Of a stretch of DNA of 24,585 bases, positions 9,401 through 19,790 are shown piece after piece; positions within the stretch are counted from its first letter, which is position 1; each line of letters starts with the position of its first letter. The stretch is from Sphaeroforma arctica JP610 (lineage: Eukaryota > Opisthokonta > Ichthyosporea > Ichthyophonida). The stretch covers positions 34,039 to 58,623 of the forward strand of contig NW_014040401.1 of assembly GCF_001186125.1 (NCBI RefSeq), in the 5' to 3' direction. Position numbers and translations under genes: made by a program. Under the pieces are notes generated by a model. It saw nothing but the letters and a program-made list of their open reading frames with translations. It was not told the DNA's origin and made no database searches.

Positions 9401-10085
9401 TTTTATGTTCTATATCATGAGTTGTATTCTGCTATATTCAAGTTCGTTGCGAAGAATATGAAAAAGTTGCACTATGGTGCAGCTACCCGTTAGCATGTCT
9501 CATTATTTCAGCTCGATCTAGTGAATAGGTTTGTGTATATCTTCGTTGTGCAATTCGTATCTTAAATCACGAAAGTGTATTGATGATACTGTGTCACCAG
9601 ACATTCCAACGAGTGTTTACTGTCGACAGGAACTGTTGAGCAAAATACCCCTGTTGTACCAAATCATGTTCGGTGTGCTTAACATTATAGTGGTCATCTA
9701 GTCGAGTATATATGCTGCCTTTGCAATGCTGATGATAGTAAGCTTGTCTACCATGGTTCGCTGGAAATCAAAGTTGCGACATTTTCTAATATACAAAATC
9801 GCAATAGGTTATTCCAGACATTGAATGCCACCTTATTCTCAAGTGTGTATTCAAAACCTGACCTGAGTAGTTTTAGGGTTTAGGGTTTGGAACATCCGTC
9901 TTATATTCGCACGCGTCAATTTTAATAGTGTGCAATCTGTGTATAGTAAGCAGGAACAAAATTACGGGACACACATATCTCATCAATCTAATTATCGACA
10001 GATTTGGTTCGAGAAGGCGAAGAATATGCCGGTTGGGAACGCCGATGATAAAGAAGCTCAAGCGGAGGCCGCGAAACTGTGCTAA
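6500..10085 (+). CDS. RMDN1: Regulator of microtubule dynamics (RMDN/FAM82) family protein, C-terminal TPR-like domain
   Basis: Four exons: 6500-6655, 7992-8203, 8972-9143 and 10002-10085 (stop TAA). They give about 207 residues. Exon 1 encodes ALWRYARACHDMA, the start of the RMDN domain. Exon 2 encodes KWYAITLSSIGDYEG and HFEKALELSPGD. Exon 3 encodes RKIAATIFASPPESTYEAA and FYLKNALMLGKAYAAIGD. Exon 4 encodes IWFEKAKNMP and ends EAAKLC. From memory these match human RMDN1 block by block, including the W-Y at the exon 2/3 junction. All introns have GT/AG ends and compatible phases (0, 2, 0); sizes are 1336, 768 and 858 bp. Family members are TPR-like proteins linked to microtubules, and some to mitochondria or ER contacts; no catalytic activity is expected. 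The first coding exon(s) with the N-terminus and any membrane anchor were not found. The family call is firm; RMDN1 rather than RMDN2/3 is likely. Confidence 0.88.
6835..7262. repeat. 52-bp minisatellite, about eight copies, in RMDN intron 1
   Basis: The block TTAGTTCTCTATACTTATAG recurs with its CTCTAT at 6873, 6925, 6977, 7029, 7081, 7133, 7185 and 7235, a period of 52 bp except for the last step of 50. Between these lie GTGTGTG runs and TTGGTATATTTGATGTGTG. Copies differ at a few positions each. It lies wholly within intron 1. Confidence 0.95.
7263..7991 (+). other. Rest of RMDN intron 1
   Basis: Non-coding sequence between the minisatellite and exon 2. Short open frames at 7691-7975 consist of low-complexity intronic sequence and have no recognisable domain. 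The stretch ends in the acceptor ACAG just before 7992. Confidence 0.6.
8204..8971 (+). other. RMDN intron 2
   Basis: 768-bp intron with donor GTATGA after the split TGG codon and acceptor AACAG before 8972. Nothing else is recognised in it. Confidence 0.75.
9144..10001 (+). other. RMDN intron 3
   Basis: 858-bp intron with donor GTACGC and acceptor CGACAG. It contains the telomere-like tract at 9872-9890 and otherwise nothing recognised. Confidence 0.75.
9872..9890 (+). repeat. Interstitial telomere-like tract (TTTAGGG)
   Basis: Two perfect TTTAGGG units followed by TTTGG, inside RMDN intron 3. TTTAGGG is the telomere repeat of plants and some protists. A related degenerate tract is seen near 17252-17278. 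Confidence 0.6.
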
Positions 10086-11719
10086 TGCGGTTGCAGCCAA
10101 CATCAATGTTCAGCTTACTGATAGTTTGAGGCTAAAAGTGAATTTGAGCCTTAATACTTTTTGCCCTTGTAGACGCTTGTGGGATACCGTGAGTACTGGG
10201 TTTAAACTAGTCCGCATGTGGAGAAGTTCGAATATAATAGAACAAACAGCAAGAAGACTTCCTGCACATCATATCAATCAAAAGCGATATAGACTATTAC
10301 ACAAGTGCATATGCTGGAATCTAAGTAAGCTCGATCGCTCCGGTTCTGTGGATTGCGAGCCTCGGCGGCATAACTTTTGGTCATCGCAGCATATCTGTAT
10401 ACAGTAAAGTAAACAAAAGTAAACATCAACTACACACGCTGGCTCTCATGAACTAGAACCAGCACGTTTGACAACTTCAACTTTCGCTAGTACAACAGCA
10501 CTATGATACTACATTTGTCATTTAATATGCGCAGCTGACTCTCGAACGAGCCGTAAAATATTATTTCGGAGCCAGATAGAGGCCCATCAAATTACGCTGG
10601 CGCATTTGAAATGCCAGTACTAACACTCGTTAGAGCTAAGGAACAACAACTAGTGAGCGATATTTTCTAACAACTCCTAAATGAATTCAAAAGAAGCTCG
10701 TCTCTGTGAATTGTGTGAGTCAGGTCAGTTTGTCTGATGTTATGCTGGGGTGGCAATCAGTTTCGCTTGTACGATCTAAGAATTTGACACAAAAGCACAA
10801 CTGTGTCACTTAATTATTTGGAGTGAGTATGAACCCCAGATTCCGATGAACCCAATATTTTTAATAGTTAATTCTAGATAATTGAACCTTGAAGTGCACT
10901 GCCGGTAAATAGCAATTGTAAAGTAGCTCTCGGTTTGCAATAAGCAGAATATCTCAGAATCATCTATTATTAATCTGTATGTCTGCATCGCGTGACTTCA
11001 AAACATATAACACCCGATATAACCAACCGCAGAACTTCTTTCAATCCGAACTGACGTTCAGTTATATTAAATATTCAAGAGCTATCGTTCTTCATATCAT
11101 TGGATTGATGGATCGCCAACCTATTACTAACAAACCCAAAACCGTGATATAATAGTTGCCGTCGAATTTGTCATTCACATCGACGTTAAGACAGGTCTGT
11201 CAACATCAGACAATGATTGTATTTTCCTCTTTTATTGCATATTTCATAGCCATTGTCGACTACCTCAACAAATAATGTGGTGCGATAGGTTGACGCCATC
11301 AAACTATGCATGATTATGGATTCTATTCGATCTAACGAGACGAACTCAAGAAAAGATTCTCAGAGAGAACCATTGTAAGGGGATATTTAGAAATCGAGTC
11401 CGCTCGTACACGTACAGTGTTTATTTTGACCGCGATTGCGATCAAATTTAGTGGTGAATGTCACCTCAGTGCCAGAACTAGTTCATGATTGTCGAATTTA
11501 ATTACATGATCTTCTCTATCTGGATAGTGGCAGGTTACAACGTTTTGAGATAATCCTAGACTTTCATATCCGGCTCAATAGCGACAACCAGTACCGATTC
11601 AAAAACCAACTTCAAGAAAAGAAAAATAGATCCTGCTGTTTTGATGAAACCGATTGAACGCTCAACAACACCTATATAAAGCGACGAGTGACCACCTCTC
11701 AAATGTTGATTCGGACTCT
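10086..11719. other. 1.6-kb stretch after the RMDN gene, nothing recognised
   Basis: The 3' UTR of the RMDN gene should be at its start. Beyond that, stops are frequent in all frames and I recognise no gene, repeat or element. The right part could belong to the retroelement whose integrase fossil follows, but no motif shows this. Confidence 0.4.
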
Positions 11720-12180
11720 GAAAACAACTAGGTGTCTTCGTATGGCATATCCGGCAACTATATAAAGTGTATTATCAACCTCGCTAGCGCCTTCAACCAC
11801 GATACAAACTTTTACTATGATCTAATCAATTCTTTAAAATACAATAGTACTCAGACCGTCGCAAAGTTAAGTTGCCAAGTATTTACTGACCACGGGTGGC
11901 CAGGTATCATATGCTCTGACAACGGTAGCGAGTTCTGTGACGACGTAATGGAATCATTAGTTTTACTTGTATCAGGAGTGTGCCACAAGAGAAATATCTA
12001 GTACAAATCACGAATGCACGTCATGGGAGACTTACTACTTCACACGTATTGCATTATTGAATTGTGCAGATGATTGGCCGTACCATCTTAAATGAGAACA
12101 AACACAAATGAACAAGTGGGCTGATCCGGTTTGGGAAACATTCACCGCTTACTATTTCATGGCAGATATAGTGTGATACA
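11720..12180 (+). mobile_element. Integrase fossil, Ty3/gypsy-type
   Basis: The plus strand encodes a stretch with YIKCIINLASAF, then GWPGIICSDNGSEF and GVCHKRN. This follows the order of the retroviral-type integrase core (I-D-L-x-S-x-F, P-x-x-I-x-S-D-N-G-x-E-F, G-V-x-H-K), and the H-K spacing fits Ty3/gypsy better than Ty1/copia. A weaker match continues with DDWPYHLK. It is an old, isolated, broken fragment with several breaks; no LTRs were found that clearly belong to it. Confidence 0.6.
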
Positions 12181-12659
12181 AGTCAGACGAACCCATGAGT
12201 TTGCCGTGGATAGAGAAGGTACAAAGAATTTATAGCATCGTATATTCTTGCCTTCGAGAGACTCGTATCAATACATAATATCAATTCGGAGACAGTTAAA
12301 ATTCGACAATGTATTTCCGATGCCACTTTCTTAACATCAAGGTGGATTGGATCATTTATATTTTCTGTATCTGACACTAAAATTGGGATTTACGAAGTAA
12401 AAAAACAATCCATGGAAGACAAATAAAGAAGGACATACATACTATCGTACACGTTTATAGGCGGTACTATTGCTAAACTAGCAGATGCTTTTGACAACCA
12501 AGCCTTTTTGAAAGCCTCCATTAGAAAGTGGTGTAGATGCCTACATAAATCATAAATGAAATGATAGCATGTTACCTTTGTCTGAAGGCATTGAATTTCA
12601 AATATACCCGCCAATAGCGATTACTTCAAGCTTTACAACGCATTCTTCAAGCGCAAGTA
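12181..12659. other. Stretch between integrase fossil and satellite-like array
   Basis: No recognisable coding block or repeat. It may include decayed sequence of the same retroelement as the integrase fossil. Confidence 0.35.
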
Positions 12660-14160
12660 GCATCCAGTCGATCACCACCGATCTACTAGACCTAAGTTCA
12701 AACCTCACAGGGTAACCGAACAATACTGAAGTTCTCCACCTGAGAAACATCAACGGAATCTTATGCTACTTAATGTGCCGACCTTTTCCCTTCTCGCTTT
12801 TTGGTTCAAACTCAGCTCGAGTGAGCAACTAGCCTGCTATGAGCCTAAATACTTTTTGTCTTTTTACATGTCGACCACCTCACACTTACTTAGTCTCAGC
12901 CCAAAACTCACAGGGCAACCGAGAGGCTGAAGTTTTCTGCCTGAGAAATAAGTTTTAATGTTGTGCTATTTATTGTTTTGACCCCTTTTCCTTCTTTTTT
13001 CTCCTTTTTGGTTTAAACCCAACTCGAATGAGGAAATAACCTGCTACGAACCTCAAAGCTAGGTTGGTGTGGGTTGTCTATTATGCCGGGCATCCACCTT
13101 TGATTTCATGCATATAAATGTACTTTTAAGAAGTACACAAACTAGGTAAATCAAATGTTTTGCAAAAGGTTTTTCATCAACACCTTTGACATTTCACAAG
13201 TCAACCACCCAAGGATATACTGTACCTAATTCACAAGGTAACCGTGACTACCTAAGATTTCCGCCTGAGAAATATAAGCTAAATGCTTGTGGTTTGGATC
13301 GAACTCAGCTACTAGGAACATCAAGGTTGCTTGGTGGCTGTGTAATCTACCGGTCATTCACACTATCTTCTATGTATATGAATGTATCGTTTAGGAGTAC
13401 ATAGGCTAAATCATCAAAGCGGCATTTAAATTTGTAGTTCCCTTAGGCAATCTGCAAGTCGCCCACCAGGAAGCTACAGGACCTAAACCCAAAACTCACA
13501 AATCCTCGAGTCCTTCGCCAGAGCAATACCTAGCTAAAATTTTGTGCTATTTATTGTTTTGCCCCTTTTTCCTTTCTCCTTTTTTAATTCAAACTAAGCT
13601 CGAGTGAGCAACTAGCGTATAATGAACCTCAAGGCTAGACGAGGGCTATGCAATATACCGGCAAATTCTTACCTGGGTTCAGATCTAAACATCTATCATG
13701 ACCATCTTCATTACATTCTTATTAAAGTATTGTACCGTTAATTAGCCTCTAATTTCGGATACCACAATCTTTCACATTGGAGTATATGTATATAGACTCA
13801 CACTTAAAACGTATATATAAAACTCAGATAACCAAGTGGGATTTGACAGTGTTTATGTATATAAAATCCTTTGCTATTTTATAAGTCGACCACCACGGAC
13901 CTAATGGATCGAAACCCAAAACTCACAGGGTGATTAAGTTCTCCGTCTGAAAAATGGTAACTAAATGCTATGCTATTAAATGTTTTGACCCATTTTCATT
14001 TCTCGTTTTTTTAATTCAAACTAAGCTCGAGTGAGCAACCAGCCTGCTATGATTTTCAAAGCTGGATGACGGCTATGCAATATACCGGATTAAAGTATAG
14101 AAGTGTGCTTTTAAGAAGTGCATAAACTAAGGTAACCAAATGAAGGGGTTTTATGGTTTT
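12660..14160 (+). repeat. Degenerate satellite-like array, five units of variable length
   Basis: Units begin with an AGTCGACCACC-like block at about 12666, 12869, 13199, 13457 and 13884. Each continues with AACCCAAAACTCACAGGGTAA, a CTGCCTGAGAAAT-like block, GTGCTATTTATTGTTTTGAC (four units), a C/T-rich tract, GCTCGAGTGAGCAAC and, in most, GGCTATGCAATATACCGG. Several end with a near-palindrome of the type GTACTTTTAAGAAGTAC. Unit length varies from about 200 to 430 bp and units have diverged strongly, so the array is old. No coding potential is seen. Confidence 0.75.
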
Positions 14161-14442
14161 AACTATAAATACCTTTTCCAGTTTCTAAATCAGGTATTTG
14201 AAGAGATTAATTGCGAACCGAGGAAGGCGCAATAGACATTGGTATAGCAAGTCCATGGGTTTTGACTACTAGTACAGACTATTGTCATTTAATGATGAAG
14301 TCAACAACAGAACGAAATAAAATATTTTACCGAACAACGACATAGGTTTGCATACAATTCTGGTCTACTTTTAATGGCTTAAGTCAACAGATAACGTAAA
14401 GCAAGATGTGCTATGATGTTGGCACCCTTCCTCTACATTTCC
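14161..14442. other. Spacer between the satellite-like array and a minus-strand LTR
   Basis: No recognisable gene or repeat. Confidence 0.35.
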
Positions 14443-14740
14443 TGTTAGAGTGTAGGGTGGCAGACTTTATATTAAGTGCAAATGTGTGTCTTTATTTCAG
14501 ACTTCGCCTTTGGTTTTCAACCTGAGGGTTTTGTACAGGTGTTCCACCGCTTGGGCTGGCCAGGGTAACAACTCATACGGTCAGTATGGGAAACCTTCTG
14601 CACAACAATTTAATTTAACACTCAATCTCACGCTGATCATACGATGCTCTAACTTAATCAACTCCCAGGAGTATGTGAAGAAAATTAATCAACTCTCGGG
14701 AGTCGGTGAAATCTAACCTGCTAAGTAGGCCCGTCATAGT
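14443..14740 (-). mobile_element. Ty1/copia-like LTR of family 1, minus orientation (solo or partial)
   Basis: Read on the minus strand, this stretch matches the LTRs at 20071-20533 and 21981-22538. Shared blocks are an upstream CTCCCGAGAGTTGATTAA-like repeat, then AAGGTTTCNCATACTGACC, ATGAGTTNTTACCCTGG, CAGCCCAAG, AAACCAAAGG, TTTGCACTT and an end in CTAACA. The start of the LTR is less certain than its end. It abuts protease-like sequence of another element and probably inserted there. No matching internal region of its own was found. Confidence 0.7.
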
Positions 14741-17251
14741 CATCCCTAAGCTATATAAAAAATCACTCATACCTATATCTAAATCGTATTTCTGAGACTT
14801 ATCAGTTACAATCAGATGGGTTTCGACATATCTCTTATCCGTCAACACTATATGTGCATTCTCAATGGCTTCTTCGCAAGTGAAAAAATTACCATTGCCC
14901 AAGATTAAGTCAATGTTTTCGATTAAGTCAATGTTTTCGTTTATGTATTTTCATTCCAAAAGCGTAGGCTACACGGCGCGATATGGCGGAACTTTAGCAT
15001 CTGGGTTAAACAGCGCTATAACTTCTTCATCCTTAACATAAACGCTTTGTTGTAGATTTCATTGAACTTCTTCTCGTGATCTTGTTTTAATGCACACATG
15101 TGAGACTGTCACTTCGTTCTTTACCTCAACATCCGGTGTATCTTTGCAGTTATCGGCGTGCTATTCATTGGTTGCTTTGCAAGTAGAAGACCCTGTCATA
15201 TTGTATCCGAACTTTTTATTTCACTTGTCATTATGTTTAGCTAGATTGTATCTACACTTCTTGCTAGACTCTCACTGCTTTTTCTCCTTGTTAGTATGGC
15301 TCTGGAGTCAGTGAGGGAGTACTAATTGCGCTGGCAGTTTGAGGGAAGATTCAGGCTCTATCGTGATACGTTTAGCGGGCTGGATAATGCTCGTAGTACT
15401 CAGTACTTTGATAATTGCGTTAATGTGTTTTTGAAATACTTTCACAAGAACAGACCATGGCATGAACCGCAGGTCGCCGTAAGCGATGACGTCGTCGTTC
15501 ACGTTTTTAAGGAGGCTAATCCCCATAGTCTCTATCATCTGCAATATGAACAGATATTTTCCAGTGTAAGAAGGACTTTTCATTCTACGGTTCATATGCG
15601 TCATATGAGCAAGTGCACCTCGTATGGTAGTTTTGTTTGTGAATGACTTGCGAGACTCGAGAAGTTCACAATCACGTGCATCATCAAAAGAAGCATTCCA
15701 GATATCTCCACGTAGCTATTTCCATGGTATTGTCTTCAAGTTAGGCTCGTGAGCTTTCAGCATAGTGCTCATTTATTAGGCTCACGCTTGCGTGTGAAAG
15801 CATTGTCCATTTGCTTATCCTACAGGTTGGAAGATTCTTTAAGTTGATCAGAAGCCTTCAGTATTTTTACTGTATTCTAGTTGGTTGAGAAATCGACCTC
15901 AGCTTTAGCATTGCCGAGTTACTGAATAGTGTTTGACTCGGTATGCTCTCGCTGTACACGCTCAGGTTATGCGCAGCTTGTGTTAAGATGGAGTCAACCT
16001 CCTTGATTTTTGTACCGATGAAGTAGTGGATGTTATTTGCTTACTGTTTATTGAGATTCAAGTCAGCCAAGAGATGCCTCTAACGTTTGCATACCCGTAC
16101 TTAACTAACCGAATCGTGTTTGTCTGGCTTTCACTGTATCGCTCTCAGTACTAGAGTGGTTACTCTCGAGTGAGGTACTAGTATAGTGACTACCAAAGTC
16201 ACGAATACAAGGGTTACGTGGTAAGTGAGGGTTGAGACCGAGAGGTGGAGTTTTATATAACCATACACTCCTTCGGGGTTTGGTTTGTCCAAATGATGAC
16301 CTATGGCCGCCTCAAAGCGATATAGGTTAAAATCTGGGTGTGCAGCCCCATTCGTACTGTTAGAAGTACTAGTGGTTAGCCTTATGGCAGGTAAACAAAA
16401 ATGTCCCAAGTCCGATTCTCGAAGGTGTATATCCGGAATATTTGAAGTATATCGGCCACTTGGGAGATAGAGGGGCCACTCCTAACCCCTTTAAGAGCTC
16501 ATCCAGAGGAATCTTTTGGTTACAGGTTCGAGTTGATCGTTCAGCCGTTGCTGAGGAATTGGGTATTCAACATTGTTCCCAACAAATGGACTCATATCCC
16601 AAAAATTCAATGAAATGGCTTCTTCATTGATGACAAGACCCAAGGTCAGGTTCTTAACTTTATTTTGGTGTCAAATTCGCGTTATTTCGTCCATCAGTAG
16701 AAAAGTTATAACATCCTAAACACTAGTCCCGACAAAATCGCCAACATTCTGTTGTCTGTCCCCAACATTCGAGGTAACGGGGTCAGGGGGCAAAGTAGTC
16801 TCTCGGGACCTATCCCTTGGCGATGCTCTATCACCGGCAAGGAAACCTGTGGCAGTGCGGAGCTCAGTGTCCGAGGTAGAAGGGTTCACTAGTTCGTCAT
16901 CAGAGAGTCTTTGGACTCAGCTTGGGAAGTCACTTCCTCAGCAGTTACTTCGGCAGGCTTGACAGTAGAAGAGCCAGGCGCGTCCTCCGAGATCTCAGCA
17001 AGCTTCGTAAGCTTCACAGGCTTAGCCCTAGCGGCTCCCTTTCATTTACTTGGTGGGTGCTTTAGGCATACAGGCTTATAAAATAAACATGTAGTTCTAG
17101 GTAAGGTATCCTTACTGAATAGCCGATAAGTATGTAAACTTCAATTGAAGAACTTATTCTAAGTTCTTCTACATTGAAATCTTCTCCCTTACCTCTTACA
17201 CCATATTCTGGGACAGAATCGACCTCTAGCCTTCTATATATAGACAGGGTT

Positions 17252-17278
17252 ACCCTAAAACCCCAAACCCTAAGCCCT
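17252..17278. repeat. Degenerate telomere-like tract (CCCTAAA)
   Basis: ACCCTAAAACCCCAAACCCT followed by AAGCCCT, resembling imperfect CCCTAAA repeats. It lies in or beside the family 2 LTR. Confidence 0.4.
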
Positions 17279-17520
17279 ATAGTTTACCTTTAAAGGAGCC
17301 TATTCGAACATTTACACTCAATCAGACACACCTGTGGTGTCTACCCTGGTGCACCCATAGTACAAAATCAAAATGCTGGGTGCGAGGAGAAATGAGCTTT
17401 GACCAAATGAAGAGAGAGGGGGTTTCGCCCGAAACATATATCGACTTGAAACCACCTTATATTACTCTTATTGAAGGGATAAATAAACTTTGCTCTATTC
17501 TTGGTATAATTGTACTAACA

Positions 17521-18090
17521 GGCTATGGACATACTTTGATCACCAGATAACAATAGGGATAATATTTTTAATTTCAATTTGGATAAAGGTTTATATGTCC
17601 ACATGTACATCAGGTTTCATATTTGTTGGAGAGGTTCTGGGAAAATTGAAGGGAAGTTGAGATTGTCGAACTGCCGCGAGAAGCTCGGGGCGAGTGATGC
17701 AACGATGGAAGACATACGGTGCGTTAGTTATTGGCGATAAATACAGAACACCTCTACCATTGGGTGAGAACTAAAGCCTGTGTGCCATTTCGTGGAATAA
17801 AGCTGGGCTATGGACATACTTTGATCACCAGATAACAATAGGGATAATATTTTTAATTTCAATTTGGATAAAGGTTTATATGTCCACATGTACATCAGGT
17901 TTCATATTCGTTGGAGAGGTTCTGGGAAAATTGAAGGGAAGTTGAGATTGTCGAACTGCCGCGAGAAGCTCGGGGTGAGTGATGAAACTATGGAAGACAT
18001 ACGGTGCGTTAGTTCGTGGCCATAAATACAGAACACCTCTACCATTGGGTGAGAACTAAAGCCTGTGTGCCATTTCGTGGAATAAAGCTG
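17521..18090. repeat. 285-bp direct tandem duplication
   Basis: Two head-to-tail copies, 17521-17805 and 17806-18090, both starting GGCTATGGACATACTTTGAT and ending GGAATAAAGCTGG. They differ at only a few positions, so the duplication is recent relative to the surrounding fossils. It lies inside the probable family 2 LTR. Confidence 0.95.
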
Positions 18091-18163
18091 GCCCGCACTT
18101 ATAGTGGTAATATGGGCTGAGTCGGTCTGGGATATTTTGAACGTGATAGCAAGGAGGGTGAGG

Positions 18164-18480
18164 TAATAGTCCCTAGAAACCTATATTCGGTTGAGCCATC
18201 TCGCTACCGAAGTATTCAGATATAAATAAAGTTGGAAAGTAAATATAGTTCTATCAATAGAACTAGACCAACTCTTATGTTTGGTATTTTACTGGGGCCT
18301 TTTAATGGCCTCGTCCAAATATCTGATATGTAAAATGGAAAGGTATTAATTAATAAAACCATTAAAACCCATTTTAAGAAACTTAAGTTCCTCGTACTAT
18401 TTAGAGAACGTTTATATTTTACGTACTGCTTAAGAGTACCTTTATATCATAGAGTCTAATGTGGAGGCCCGGCTGTTACA
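18164..18480 (-). repeat. Family 2 LTR start, inverted copy of 23545-23845
   Basis: Read on the minus strand it begins TGTAACAGCCGGGCCTCCAC and keeps long matches to the other copy, including a GTACTNTTAAGNAGTAC near-palindrome, AATGGTTTTATTAATTAATA-like sequence, GGCCATTAAAAGGCCCCAGT, and a TAGTTCTAT/ATAGAACTA inverted repeat at 18246-18265. The two copies are about 5 kb apart in opposite orientation. Confidence 0.9.
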
Positions 18481-19790
18481 CAACAACATTGCCAATGCAA
18501 ACACACGAGCTAACAATCCTCAAGCTGACGCCACTAAACTCGAAGAACAGACAGTCAACTTCAAATTCGAACTCAATCAAATGCGCGACCAGTAGCTACA
18601 AGTGAAACTCGAGCTCAATGATATTAGTGTTCGCCCCAGCTCTATAACAAGAGAGAAATTTCAGCAGTCCGAGACCAAACCTATAAGCACCGACGCAAAC
18701 CTCCAAACCAAACTCGAGGGTCATCGCAACGAATTCCAAAACGTACCGGAACAGATTGCCATTCTAAGTGAAATACGGCACGGAAGCCAAAAACTGTTGC
18801 TGATAAATATGGCATCACATGAGAGAAGCTAGTGAGTGTCCAAAATACAAGGATACATACAAGCGAACTAACTCACTGGCTGTCAGAACTTTGGCAATTG
18901 GGTCAGGGTTTTCCGAACGTAACTAAAAAACTATGGCACGATTCAACGGCTCAATCCTCATTGCATTGATCCTAAGTATGGAGGAGGTCCAAACATGGTA
19001 GTCGATGCAAAGCGTCGTCGATTCCTGGTCAAGCCTATCAGTGAGTCGTTGATCAATTCGGTTTATAAAAACCGTACAAGCCTCCACACGTCTTCTTTTA
19101 GCACATATGTGTTACTACTAATACTGCCAGCCATTTACACTTCTGGACCGCGGTGACAAACCCGACGAGCTTTGCCGCCACTGGCTCCCCTGATACTACT
19201 TTGCAGTCACCCGAAGCAATTAGACAGCATCTTCTCAGCATCGATGAAGTAATCCCAGACAAATATCTTAAATGCGCACTTCTATATAGTCTTGACAATA
19301 TTTGCAAGTTTTGACGCTCCACATCTTCGATCGTGACATTGACGAGCTTGCCATCGATGATGTATATATGAAAGTTCTCAAGTTTGCTGGTGACAATCAA
19401 CTTGATTCTTCAAAGCCAGCCTCCGGATTGAATGCTTTCTAAGCTAGTCAGGACCCAACTACCACCCGCCAGGATATAACCCCAGGTGCCAAAATTGACC
19501 CATTTGTGAGCAAATTGCAGCATTTTTGCTGTGCCCCGATTCGATTTGTTACAAATGTGGATCTCAAGATCATAAAGGTAACAAATGAACCGTCGACCGC
19601 GCAACTCTCTTATACACCAAATGCTCCCGCCTTGGTCATAACGCAGCTGCATGCCTACGCAAGTGAAATATCAGGGTCCACTGTGAAACAAGCTCAGGTA
19701 ACTATACGAATATCCCCAATAAAGCCAAACCTGCAATTTCAACAGACCGATAGACTATACAAAGCACTGTGTATCACACTGGACCCACAG
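18481..19790 (+). mobile_element. Gag-like retroelement fossil
   Basis: Plus-strand sequence with a coiled-coil-like, Glu/Gln/Lys/Asn-rich segment (for example KLEGHRNEFQNVPEQIAIL) and, near 19540-19660, zinc-knuckle-like pieces (YKCGSQDHKG and CSRLGHNAAAC). This is the usual order of a gag protein. It is broken in several places. The family 2 LTR abuts it on the left and a family 1 copia relic is inserted on its right with a 5-bp target duplication, so it is older than that insertion; sequence from 20539 rightward is its continuation. Confidence 0.5.

Larger units (their letters stand above)
14741..18480 (-). mobile_element. LTR-retrotransposon fossil of family 2, minus orientation (5' LTR, gag-like region, protease-like piece)
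   Basis: The right end (18480) is the start of an LTR beginning TGTAACAGCCGGGCC on the minus strand; the first ~317 bp match the LTR at 23545 in opposite orientation. Leftward come a TATATATA-type box near 17236, a start codon at 17045-17043 opening a Lys/Ala/Glu-rich segment like the gag start at 24468, long gag-like but decayed sequence, and a protease-like piece near 14902-14750 (HLIVTDKSQKYDLDIG and DFLYSLG). The gag-then-protease order fits a Ty3/gypsy-type element. The protein-coding part is broken in many places and no reverse transcriptase or 3' LTR was recognised. The LTR's inner edge is not fixed; it lies somewhere in 17046-17520. Confidence 0.6.

Noticed and set aside
9928-10407. 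159-codon plus-strand open frame
   Set aside because: It covers RMDN exon 4 in a different frame; the exon 4 frame matches the RMDN family and ends at 10085.
12660-14160. tRNA-derived SINE or CRISPR-like array
   Set aside because: GGATCGAAACCC and GTTCAAACC resemble a tRNA B box in two units only, no A box was seen, and unit lengths are too irregular for CRISPR.
14200-14280. Reverse-transcriptase-like piece around an SPW motif
   Set aside because: A weak resemblance could be read on both strands and no further motif follows.
15326-15646. 106-codon plus-strand open frame
   Set aside because: Lies antisense within the gag-like part of the minus-strand fossil and has no recognisable domain.
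17318-17360. Possible hairpin CACCTGTGGTG with neighbouring GGTGCACC
   Set aside because: Short stem, no context for an RNA gene.
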